Shown: positions 50,367-61,933 of the stretch, piece after piece
Position numbering within the stretch: position 1 is the stretch's first letter
How the letters are laid out: every line of letters begins with the position of its first letter
DNA from: Phytoseiulus persimilis
Taxonomy: Eukaryota > Arthropoda > Arachnida > Mesostigmata > Phytoseiidae
Assembly: GCA_037576195.1 (NCBI GenBank)
Contig: CM075104.1
Span: 15,702,211-15,766,210, forward strand
Length of the DNA stretch: 64,000 bases
Direction of reading: 5' to 3'
Made by a program: the position numbers and the translations under genes
Notes under the pieces: generated by a model
Databases searched by the model: none
What the model was told of the DNA's origin: nothing
What the model saw: only the letters and a program-made list of their open reading frames with translations

Positions 50367-52542
50367 GGAGGCTTTGAACGGGATTTGAGAGGGCCGGGAA
50401 GAGGGTTCGAGAAATTCTCGTCGGAGTGTTGAATCCATGGCGTGTTCAGCGGCTGGCGGGCTCCCTCTCTCCGCTGACGGAGTGATGATCTTCCGCCGAA
50501 TGATTTACCCCAACTCCAGACTGCTCGTTCTCGACTCAGCCTTCGCCCTCGGAAGACCCCCTGCGTCGCAGCTAAGTGGAAATCTCAAAATTCTCGAAAA
50601 ACTCTGCTGATTTCTCACGCTAACCCCGTGGTTAGCCCCTATAGAAGCCGCTCGTGGAGTTTTGTTGCAGGTGCCCTCCGCAATGACGAAATTCCGCAAA
50701 ATTCGTTGCGTTGCAACCTCCAGCAACGAACACGTATCTCCCTGGAGGCCCGTTGCCGCCTCCTCGTTTAAGGAACCTCATTCGACATTGTCTTCGCGTG
50801 AATGACGATCTGCAGTCGGTGGAATATGAGCGGTGTTTGCGTGACGCATGGGAACTCCTACAAGGCCGAGGAGCGATTCAGGGAACGAGTATTTTCAGAT
50901 CATTCAGTTTGTTTTGCCGGGGTTTGCAAGCGTTCCGCTCAACAACAGGTTGCATGTTTCCCTCCGTTTTGGGAACAGTTACCGTTAAGGGTGAAGTATT
51001 CCAGGACATCGGAATCTTCCGCTACGCTGGCACAGCGTCGACTCGAAACGCTAGCTTCCTCTCTGGTCTACTTCGGAGCTCCAGGCGTGCCATCGATCAA
51101 CTCACGGAGTTCTGAGAGGTCAGATCGAGTTCGAGCACCTCTTTCCGCTCTGTTTCTTCGAGCAAAACCGACATCTCAGCTAGAAGCAGGATCAGCTTGC
51201 CGCGCGATGCATGCCGACGGGGTCTCTGAAAAGGCTTTTCCTCCGAATAGTACAAGAGAAGCGAAATTCGCTAAGAACTCCTCGAGGACTTTGAGCAAAT
51301 GTAATTTCGTTACCCGTTGCTTACCGACTTGAAATGAGATTCTATTCAGCCGGTTTGCACCGCGCCGCCACCTCCGGAGAGAATTCGCGATCTTCTCCCA
51401 CGCGCAGTCAGCCGAGAAACGGGCACGGAAGGGAAGTGTCTATCCTTCTGAATTTGTTTTTTCCTCCGCCGCGCGCCTCTCCTCTCCGTTGACGACGGAA
51501 TTCTTTCAGGAAGTTGGGGAACGGTGCAACAGCGTTATCATCGCAGGATCCGGAATTCCTCCGCGCGGCAGGATACAGCACCGGAGACCCCAAATGACAG
51601 AACAACCCGCCCGATCTCAGGAACGAATCTCGTTCTGCTCCGTGGGAAGCAGGTGTCCCGCTTGACTGACAGTTATCCGTTGCTGTCCGAGGGTTATTCA
51701 CGTCATTTTCGTGTGTTGTTGTCTACTTCGGCGGGAGAGCTCCGTCTCATCTGTCCCAGGGGGAACAAGCAGATTTTGTTCATTTGTCACGCCTTTGACG
51801 ACACCTACTCCCCACTGTTTCTGTTGTCCCTGATTCTGCTCCCGGACCACCCACTGCTGTTGTTTGAAACGGCAACACCGCAGCTACTGTTCTTCGGCGT
51901 CTCCCCACGGAAGCTCCAGCCCGACTCGAGCCATCGTAGATAAGCTCCACGAGGCAACTAAGCGTAATGCGCCACCTGCTCGCTTCTTTCCCGATGACCT
52001 GCGGGCCTTTTCCCGCCATGAGAGCTTTGGATCCATGCTCGACTCCGACCGTGAACATTCGCGAGCGAACCCCAGCCGAGCAGGCCGCAAACATTGTCGC
52101 GTCTGCGCTTCGTTCCCCTCGTAGGTCCAGCGTTGCTAAACTAGGAGCCATCTCCAGTCCCACTCCGCAACTTTGGAGCTCCTACGATACCATACCTGGA
52201 ATTCGACGCCAGAAAGTGGCGGAAAGCATTTGCCAAAACTGGGGTCATGTAAGAGTTCATGTTGAAGGGGAAGAGAAGAACGAAGCTACGTTGAAGGTCG
52301 ACGACAAGAGTCGCCTCGGGAAGATCCATTTCAAACGCTTGCTTCTTGCCCAACTCCATGACTTGCCTCGCAGATCTATGAGGCGAGCAACGGGCAGTCG
52401 AGAGAGCAAGCGAGCGGGGGAGACGTCATATAAGTAACGACAAGAGAACGAAAGCGTGTTGCTTCGTCCTCCTCTGATTTCATCCTCTGTCAGGGGCAGT
52501 CAACAGCGTGCCAAAGGAAACGAAAGTGGAAAAAGAAAAGAA

Positions 52543-52573
52543 GGCAGTCGGACGACTGACTGACCGACCGAGA
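52543..52573. repeat. Short cryptic tetranucleotide island
   Basis: GCAGTCGGACGACTGACTGACCGACCGAG, dominated by CTGA and CCGA words. A related CAGA/CTGA stretch lies at 57731-57756. Confidence 0.5.
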
Positions 52574-55500
52574 GGGGCGACGACACAAAAATTGGCAAAA
52601 ACCCCTCTGGCGGCGAATCACACAGCACGCGAGAGAACTGGCGAGCGAGTCGGTTCGGCAAGAAGAGGAAAAATTGTGGCACCCACGATGAATGTGAGGC
52701 TTGAACGGCTCACTGGACCCTTACGCCCACGCCTATCGGTGGCTCGCAGCCTCGCGTCGGTCCGTCAGTCGTGCCTCCTCTTTCCGCCGCGCTCGGTTCG
52801 GTTGTCTGTCGACTGAACGGAGAACGAACGAGCCGCCAGCAGGAAGGCAGACGAGGGAGCTGGCAACCGTCAACGACGCCCAACCACTTACCATGGCATG
52901 ACCACATCTCGCTTCAAAGCTAAATTGACCGCCTAATGGGATGCGAGTGTCAGTGCAGGCGCATAGCAACAACTTCGAGCGTTCGACTCTCACCGACCGA
53001 GTGAGGGTGTTTCTCTCGCGGAACTCGGGAGCTGTCTAGTGGAAAACGACGGCAGAAGTGAGAGCACGACTCGCCCACTGGCATTCGAGCAGCTCATGGA
53101 CATGCGAGACTCGCATTGAGCACAGTTTGAGTTTGTCATGTGAGCTTCAACGAAGCAGAGAGTCAGGTGGCGGTTCAACACTGGAAATCCGCGGCTATCA
53201 TGCAATGCACGACGTATGCGTTCGAGTTTCGCGCCGGTTGAGATTATCGATCCGAACAGAGCGGATGTTCCCATGTGCCACCAGCGACGTGCGCCTGCAT
53301 CAGACGGCTTCAAGCTGTGTTGGACACGTCAACCCATACGAGCTGAAAAAGTGACCGTACGAATCCGACCCAAACGATGAAGAGTAAGGCTATCAGACAG
53401 ACGACCTTCGAGCATCATTTCGAGAAGTCCACAATCATACGATCCAGGATGAATCGGGACACGGAGCGCACCTTGAATCCCGGTGACCCGAAATCCCGAA
53501 TTTCTCAGCGCCGGACACCCGAAACCCGGAAAACCACGAATAACCAACGCAAGCGGGAAACCCACGAATGGCCGATCGCTAAGTCATGGCCGTCTCGAAT
53601 GTGGTGGATACAGCATGGCAGAAGGGGAAGTTCGAGGACACAGAACGGAACTGTCCCACGCCTCCCAACTTTCGCCGAAATTTCCTCTCCCCTGATACTT
53701 CAACTGCAAACTTTCACTCTCATTTCACCGTTATCTGTCATGGGGCTCATGCTCTGAGCTTGCAGTCCGTGGACATAACTGAGAAATCAAAGTTGCGAAC
53801 TGAAAATCAGAGGATGAAGGAGGCGGAGAGAGAAGCTTCTGACGAAAAGTATCCGAAGGTCTCGACCTTAGATCCAAACCCGAGGTCGAGCCATTACCTC
53901 GGAAGATGGACAGTTCGAAGGATGGTCCGAAGTTCGTCGGAGGCACAGCATATTCGGTGAAGCTCGAGCGCTTCAATGGGCCTTTGAATTCGATGCGCAT
54001 TCCGTTTCAGCGCGTTACGCTATTCGAGCGTTAGAGAATGAGAATTGCGAAATACCGGATCTTCGAGTTTCGATTTCGAGCTTCAGGGTTTTTTTTAGTT
54101 TGGATTTTTGAGATACCGTTTTTTTAAACCAGATTTTCGCCATGTCAATGGATCGGTGGGCCATAGTTTCCCCCTCGTGCTCCTGAATTCATGCCATCCG
54201 CTGTAATGCCGCGGTCAACCTGTATCCGGAAGGAGTGCGTTTCGTGGAACTTCTGAGGATCGTTGAAATGTTTCCGTGGATGCGCGTGAGATGCACCTAT
54301 CTCGAGCGAGGAATTGCGCCGCGGCGGAATCCCGGACCAGAGCGAATGAGCGTGAAGGATTGGTAAGGAGTAGAAAGATAGAAAGGGTGCCGAGGTCGCT
54401 GCTGGAGGAGAACAGCGGCGTTTGACAAAGTCCACAGAGTTCGTACGCTCCCTGCTTCCTGAATAATCAATGGAGGGCCCTGTTCTTGCTCAGCAAGTAC
54501 TGGCTCGACTGCTCGCTATACTGATGATAAATCACAAAAATGGCCGCTCTTGCCAACCCGCCAGGCGGCAAGCGAAGCGAAATGGAGTTCCTCGCTACCG
54601 CTTCCTTTTCCCGTAGAGAACAAACACACTTAGCTTAATGAATATGCTCAGAACAAACTCATTCACTGAGCGGCCTGAGGTTCCTGTCGCGGAGCGAGCG
54701 ACTCTCTGACGGTCTGGAGGTCGGACCGATCGGACCGACCAGACTCAAGACAGGCCAGCACAGGATTGGAAACTGCTCCCTTTAGTTTATGCTGTTCTCT
54801 CTCGATTGAGAGAATCGATACCGCGCTGGGACTCCGAATCAGTTCACGGATTGCCGAGCAGGACGCTTTCAAATTCGATGACAACTGAAACATGGTAACG
54901 TGCTTCAGTGACTCCCAGAAATGAACACGGGCTTCGAGATAAGGTTCGAATCCATTATTCGTTCATTTGCCTCAATCGATTGAATCTGAGCGGCGTTCAG
55001 AGCGGAAGAATGAATCCAAGATCGCCATTCGAGATTGCCGAACGAGTACTGAAATGTAGAGGCGCGTCATTCCTGATAGAGAGCACGAAGTTCGGAAAGT
55101 GAGGAGAAGCCAACAGGTGGAGAACGGGTCCGGGAATCAACCTGCGAGATCCGTGTTGGAGGAGTACGGAAGGAGGGCCGATCGGAAAATCCGCGTTGGC
55201 CCAAAACTGACGGTTTTCCGAGCCGGTTCACGAGACGGCTCGGGCAGATGTTGCGAAGTTGGACCCGCCCACGGGAGACATCGACGGGGAAGATTCCCGC
55301 TCAGAAGAGATCATTTGATGCGTTCTCTTTCGATGCATCTCTAAATGTTCTCTCGAATTGCCTGGATCGTTCGTCGCAATCTTTCACAAGATCGTATCCC
55401 GATCCTGGACCGAGACGAACCAACGATGTCGTCGTGTGATTGATGTCTGCTTGACAAGCTGACTTTTGACGCGCCGCTCCAATCCACTGACCTCGAAACG

Positions 55501-58500
55501 GCAATTGGGTTTTATGACTGACCGTAACGTCATGCTTGAAAACGAGATAACGACGCCGTTAGGATCGCTTCGATTTCCATCGTTCGCCGACTACCGATTG
55601 ACGCAGACCGTGAGCCCACTTACAACAATGCCTCTCACAGAGTACGTTGGCGGCTAACGAGCGAGCGACTCACCGCCATCATTGGCAAACCGCTGAAATC
55701 GTTTCGACTCCAATCGAGTTCGGTTGGAATTGACTTTCAGATCAACCTCGTTTGGGGGTGTTTTCGAAAAAGAGTTGAGCCTTACCGCCTGTCGATTGAG
55801 GTCGAATAATCGCCGTGAATTCTGCATGGATCACTCCAATGAGTACTCCGCGGGAGGCAGAGGCGGGAGCGATGCCAAGCGGCAACAAAACACCCGCGAG
55901 ACATTGGTCGGCTGTGGGAAAACGAGCTGAGGGGCTGACGTTGACGAGATAAGCGGGGCCAGCATCAAAGCACAGGAGGAAGAATTGGGTGTGGTCAGGT
56001 GGGGTGGACGGATCGTCAGCTCCGAACACCGCGAGCCCCGTGCTCATGCGGAAGAAGCGTGTGCACCACACGCAGCCAAACTCGCGAGCAGATAAAACGC
56101 ATATTCGCGCTGTCGTTCAGTCTTCGCAACAGTGAACTTCGCGTCCTCGGAGCTCCCTCCAACCGCTCAAACTACCTACATCGGTCCAGCCGGGCGGAAG
56201 ACCCGTCGCGCGATGAGGGACACGGCGTAGAGAGACTCCGACTCGCCGTATCAAAGAGAGACAGGAAGTAGCCGTCCGCTAGCACCCGACTTGCAGTCGG
56301 CTCGACAAAGCTCATTCATACGTGGGGTTCCGAAGGTGGTCGAGGCGATGGTAATGCGCGAACGAGGCTTTGTGCTTCCTCGGTTACCGATGAATCGCTG
56401 AACGTTTGTCCAAGCATTCCCTCGCGAGATGGCGTACAACTAGTCAGTGCCTTCGCTCGGCCAGCTGAACCCGTCCGTTTCCGCGGAGCTCCTCTGTGCT
56501 CCCAGTTCGCTGGTACTCCAACGAGGAACAGGGATGGAAATGGAAGCTGCTTTCCAGGCAGCAGTCGCAATGATTACACACGGTCGTATGCATGCAGTCC
56601 CCATTTACGAACAGGGACCGTGCTTTCCGCGTGCGTTCTCGAGCTCGTTCAACCCGTGCGTTGAGATCAGTCGAAATGAGAGTCTCGACATTCCCCGCGG
56701 AACTCTTCCGCAGAAACGTCAGGAGATCGATTGTTGAACTCCCGGAATATTCGCTTCGACTGAATCCAGGCTTGCGATGCGCGAAACGAGCTCGAAAATC
56801 TACTCTTTCCGGACACCCTGGCTTCTTCGGCTAGTACGAGCTATACAGGATGGTCAACTTTCGTCGAGAATGTTCGGAATCTTGCTTCTTGTCGCCATAA
56901 TTCGGCTGAAGCTTGTCCGATTCTGGAAATTTGATCCTTCGAAGATTTGAAGTTTTTCCACCTGGGAGGAAAACCTAAATGAGCCCGTTTTCTTTGGGCG
57001 GGAAAGTGGTCGAGTGGGCCTGTCATCGTAGCCGGATACTTTGACGCAATCTCAGAGTTCTTCGCCATCGGAAAATTTCTTCCCATACACTTAGTCGGCA
57101 GATCAGTGATTTTTGTTATTGATTGACTATATTACGATCTTCCATATGGACGTATGTTCCCTCTCGTTTCAGGGGTGAATCGTTCTGCGTCCACATAGCG
57201 ATCGGTCGTCAATTTCCAGCGCTGGACCGATGCCCGCGATTCCCACAGCGAATGTGGAGAGTCCCTTGCCGCGTCCCATGGAATCAATAGTAACTGGATT
57301 GATTCACTTGAGACGTTTCACGGGCAGTTTTTTCTTTGGAAATGTTTGAAGAAAAAATGGGCTTTTTTCGAGGCTTTCCAAACAAGTCAATTCTCGACCC
57401 ATCCACGCGAATAGAAGGCGAGAGGTTCATATGTTCGTACAGTCTCCTCGACTCGTTGGAGGTCAGAGCGCGTACGCTAGGTTCGATCCCCACCGCTGAC
57501 GCCTGACCTGAGCAAGGATTCCATGGTTTCCATATTCTTTGGGCGTGTGCCGCGTCGTCTCTTTTCCTAATACCAGATCAACGGATCTCTCGGCCTCGTG
57601 CATATAATTGTGCTAACATGTGGTTCAGGCACGGTCCGTCAGACTGCAAGACTACTCGAAACTTCTGACGGATTCACTCTTTACGCCAGATACGTTCTCA
57701 GGCTGTCGGTTTTTGTGCTGGCCAAGTAGGAGACAGACAGACAGCCTGACTGACTATGCGCCCAAATTGGATTCGCGCATGTACAACAAGTTGTTAATGA
57801 AGTGTCTCCGGCTGATGTTAAGTGCCCTGGGACGAGAACGGCAGACGGAAGGATGAAAGGGACCGAATTTCATCTCACGCAGGCGCCCCTACATACAAAC
57901 AGAGAGAAATATGAAGAGCAACCTGGTCACACAATCGCATGTTGTTCGTACTCATTACACTCTTCCGGTAGCTTCTTGTGTCCCTTCGCAACGCCCGAGG
58001 ACGATGAGCACGCCCCGACAAAGCCGGTCGCGATGCTTTCTGAATTAACGAAGGCAGCGAGGACTCTATTCATCTGTGCACTCATTCATTTAATCAAACG
58101 CTGCCTAATTCATTCCCGCATCCATTCATCCACCGGCTCGTTCCACCATTTTTATCCAAAATAGGAGGATTCGCTCTACTGCTGTGTACCAACAGACGCA
58201 TATTTCCATCCACATCCTTCCACATTGCCGCCATAACGTGATGCATTCGAGGCGAATCCGCCATCAAACTTTGGATACAGCGATTGCTTGAAAGCATCCA
58301 CCGTCGGAACGAGCACGCATTCGACCCCTTCCGATGATTATCTCTGGAGAGAATCTTTATTCGGAATCATTTTCTATAAGGTTCAGTACTCAAACGCTCC
58401 CATTCGACATTGAGCTAACATTAATATGGCGGTATTGGCTGATCTATCATCCGGCTTCGAGGAGGAGCTCAAGTTTTGGAACGAGGAGACGAATATCGAG

Positions 58501-59010
58501 ATGAAAAGGCTTTTTCGACATCTGGAAACAGGGGATTCGATTTGGATCTGAGACCACTTCTCTGACAGTCATGAATTCCCTAAATGCAATCCGCGTCCTC
58601 CCCCTCGTTCAAGGGATCGAATAATCAGGAACACCGTTGTCCCAATGAATACTCCTGAACCCCGGGATTAGGAACAATCCACATAACAATCCCCTTTGCG
58701 CTAGTCATACAACGAACTTGCCAGTCATGGGAGTTGGTAGATAACAAACTTTTGAGCTTCCTTCTTCAGACTCCCCTGTTGGCTTCGCTCCCTGACAGTT
58801 CCATTACGTTATTCATCTGATATGGAAACTATAGTACAGTCATTCGTTTTCCAGAGTACTGCACTTTCTGTCGTCAGAAGTTCGATTCCGAAGAATAACG
58901 TCGCTGGGGTAAAAACCAGGAACATTTCGGATAACAGAGCTCTCAGCTTAGAGAAACCGAACAGCTGCGAACAGGCGGCAAAGATGAGCGAGAAGAGCAC
59001 GGGCGGAGAG

Positions 59011-59020
59011 AAAAAAAAAA
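59011..59020. repeat. Poly(A) tract, 10 bases
   Basis: Ten A between GGAGAG and CAGTTC. It could be the tail of an old retroposed sequence on the + strand, but the bases before it show no recognisable SINE or gene. Confidence 0.8.
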
Positions 59021-61582
59021 CAGTTCACAAGGGTCCAAGCGGAGAAATGGAAAATTGACGAAACGCGATGGAATAACTTTCGGGGGTCCCAGACGAGTCG
59101 TCAAAGAAAGTCCGAACCATTCACCACAGAGTGTTGACCACGGAGACCGCTCGGGGTCATCGGGATGGATTTATTAACTCTGACGAAAAGCAGATACGGC
59201 GGCTCACTCGATGTGAAATAGTACGCGCACATGATGCTTTCGGCTGCACGTAGCGAGGGCCTGATCTTCCCGCGGAAGGCAATAATGTGGCAAACTGTGC
59301 CAAGGATTTGAGAGCCAGAAAGAACTGCTGAATTGAGAAAGCTTCAATTCGACAGCCCCACAACGAGAACGTTATTCATCCACACTTGGAGGCGTTTTCC
59401 CGTGAAACAAAAACGCACGCGTGGAGTCGCGTATTACGAAACGCGTTTCCAAAGTGTGCCCGTTGTCTGGTTGAGGGAACCCTCGAAGATTGCCACAGGG
59501 GTTATGTCCTGCTCGCTAGACCTGCTTGCATGCTGCGGCTCGACATCGTCGCTCCGTTGCTTATACATAAATCTCAATCGAGCAACACCGAGGAAACGAC
59601 CAAAAAGATCCACTGAGACCAAGGGGGAATCGAAAGAGACCGCGAAAGACCGAGAAACATTGAGAGTATAAGGGAGACGAAGAATGGAGATACGCTGGGG
59701 GAGTCTCGGAGGAGCAAGTGACTGCCGCTCGTTTTCCCACTACTCTTGTTCCTTCGTTTGGCTGGAACGCTCTCGTTCGGATGTTCCTTGTTTTTATTTG
59801 TCTCCACTCCGATGCTTTGTACGGTATTTCCTCCGGTAGCTGCAAGCTCGCGCCCCATGAAACGAAGAGTTTTCAAAAGGGCAACAAGCAGATGAACAAA
59901 CCCTGCCGACGACGTTTTTTCACTGAAAAGGCACGCGGTTTTCCTCGCAAACCATTGGGAGAGAGCCAATCCCCGGAAAAAAATCAGGAAACATCATCGA
60001 TGTATGTTCTATTCCCTGTTTTCTGAATTTTCCGACCCCCGAAAGAGGCACTTCCAGCCAGCCCATCGTGCGGGAGTCAGGTACTAAATTCAGCCAGAGG
60101 CATGCACCCGAAGATAACTGGGACCTGGGAGGCCTTTCTCGAGGCAGGAGCCAGGGTAGTAGGCTGGACCTCAGAGGAGAAAATCTAACACACGGCTCGA
60201 GCTCTGACCTCTCCTTTGAGAACCATCTCCTTTGGTTGTTCGTTGGACACATTCTCAAACCGACGAGCGCAAGCTGTGTTAATAACGAAATGATCCGATC
60301 AGCTCCGTCTGTGATCCGCCGTGCTCGTCTCGTCCACTTCCCGCAATTCAACTGTGTGGCCCCGTTCGCTGTCTGTTTTCCACGTCGTGCATCGGTGGCG
60401 TGCACGAGTGTCGTCCAAAGTCGCATCGTTCAGCGTGATCTACAGGGTCAAACTAGAAGATCGCTCGAGTTTCCGTCGGAATCGCCCAGTCTGAAGTGGA
60501 TTCGGATTAGGGAACAAAACACCAGAGCTATCGACAGAGGGAGTGTACATCAACGACGTTTCTGCAAGATATCCCAGATGCCATTAGTACTCCGAACTCA
60601 ATGGAGCACGGTTCGTGAGTTATGGCGGATACTTGGCTTGAAAACTTCCATGCTACCGCCTGGGTACCACAAGTACCGAAGTCTCAGCCCCCGAATGTCG
60701 AGCGCTCCCCGAGATGCGTTGAGAATAAGCCTCCTCACTGCCAATTAAATTGCAGCCTCATAAATCTTTGAGCTTGCTTCTCCTCCTCTTGCTCGTTCTC
60801 TCTTCACTCACAGCCTCTTTGTAAATCCTTCCGAAATGGATTGAGCTCAGGCAGTTTTGCCAGCTTCTCTTGCAGCTCCCAATTCCATCCGCTCTCCGCG
60901 GAGACACAAAGCTGGAGGACATAAATATAAATTCGGAATTTGTTCCTCTCTCTGCCTGGATCTCGGCGTTGTCGTCATGGGCACCGTTGGACCCCCTCAC
61001 CGCTCAGCTGACTGGATCAACGTCGAGCTGGGGCCTTCGAGTTCCCGATTGGTTCGGATGTTGGGTAGCCTCAGCCGTCATTCTATACAAATTCCATTAT
61101 AAACCTGATCCCGGGGTAAACCACTATCTTTATAGCCCTGTCTGTTCGCCTGGCTCCCTCTGCGCTTCTCTTCCCCTTCACTCGGTCGCTCCCCCGCGCG
61201 GACTCCTCATGTTCCATCAGGGGATCGGATGGATATTTTTTCGTCTTGTTCGAACCATCCCGGACCGGAGAACGAAAGTTTGTGTGGGTTCGATTGTCTC
61301 GTCGCGGAATAACAATCGGTTCATGCCGTCGCCATCAAATCGTCGACGGCCCGCGTCACCGGGAGACATACGTCGAAAAAGAGAGATAATGTAGCCTCTC
61401 GTTGTCCCTATTTCTTTTTGCTCGGATGAACGAATGAAGTAGAGAACGTGACCAGCTGCGTGAGCGGAGGAGTTGTATCAACAACAAAAATAGCAATTGC
61501 AACTCTGAGAGCGGGAACATCAGCAACGCAGCCTCCTTCGCTGAACATCTGGAAGCTTGTGATGGTGTTTTAGAATGGGGCC

Positions 61583-61933
61583 ATGGTACTCCGAGACTCT
61601 CACAGCGTTGTTCAACGCGTTTACATCGGTGAAGAATGTGTTCATCATTCGTTCCCATTGTTCGTGAAAGAGAGATTCACAGTCCTAATGCTTCATCTGG
61701 TGGAAGAAGGGGGAACTCGAACCGAAAGTGCAGAACCGACCCCCCCCGAGTCGGAACCATGGGCCGGTCCTCAGACTTGGGTATCCCGTGCTGGAAATAA
61801 ACTCCGCCTCATTTCGGAGAAAGAGGGAGACGCTTTTTGCTTCGTGTGTGCCTCAGCCGTAAATGGCGAAGCACCGATGGCAATTCCGAGTGAGGTTGGT
61901 AGCGTTCGACCCGCTCCAAAGAGCTTAGTTTGA
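61583..61933 (+). CDS. Hypothetical ORF, coding-like in its second half
   Basis: The 116-codon frame runs from an ATG at 61583 to a TGA at 61931-61933. From about 61688 onward roughly 40% of codons begin with G, and the peptide is rich in Glu, Gly, Ala, Val and Pro, unlike the Arg/Ser-rich frames around it. A CFVC pair lies in the second half, without a matching zinc-binding pair. No known family is recognised. It may be an exon, an old transposon piece or chance on a purine-rich strand. Confidence 0.18.
   Translation: MVLRDSHSVVQRVYIGEECVHHSFPLFVKERFTVLMLHLVEEGGTRTESAEPTPPESEPWAGPQTWVSRAGNKLRLISEKEGDAFCFVCASAVNGEAPMAIPSEVGSVRPAPKSLV

Noticed and set aside
51700..51830. CPRG...FDDT stretch resembling RT motifs B and C
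   Set aside because: The spacing between the two motifs is about half of what an RT needs, and no other motif is present.
54944..54954. GGTTCGAATCC, an exact match to the tRNA B-box
   Set aside because: The flanking bases do not pair to form a T-stem beyond two pairs, and there is no A-box or acceptor stem at the right distance.
57479..57495. GGTTCGATCCCC, a B-box-like sequence
   Set aside because: The T-stem does not pair and no cloverleaf can be drawn with the upstream sequence.
58081..58140. CATTCATT-like words that could be a reverse-strand LINE tail
   Set aside because: The words are irregular and no coding remnant or 3' UTR pattern lies beside them.
59440..59500. CARCLVEGTLEDC, resembling a CCHC zinc knuckle
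   Set aside because: The histidine is Thr and the spacing is one residue short. There is no second knuckle or other retroelement motif nearby.
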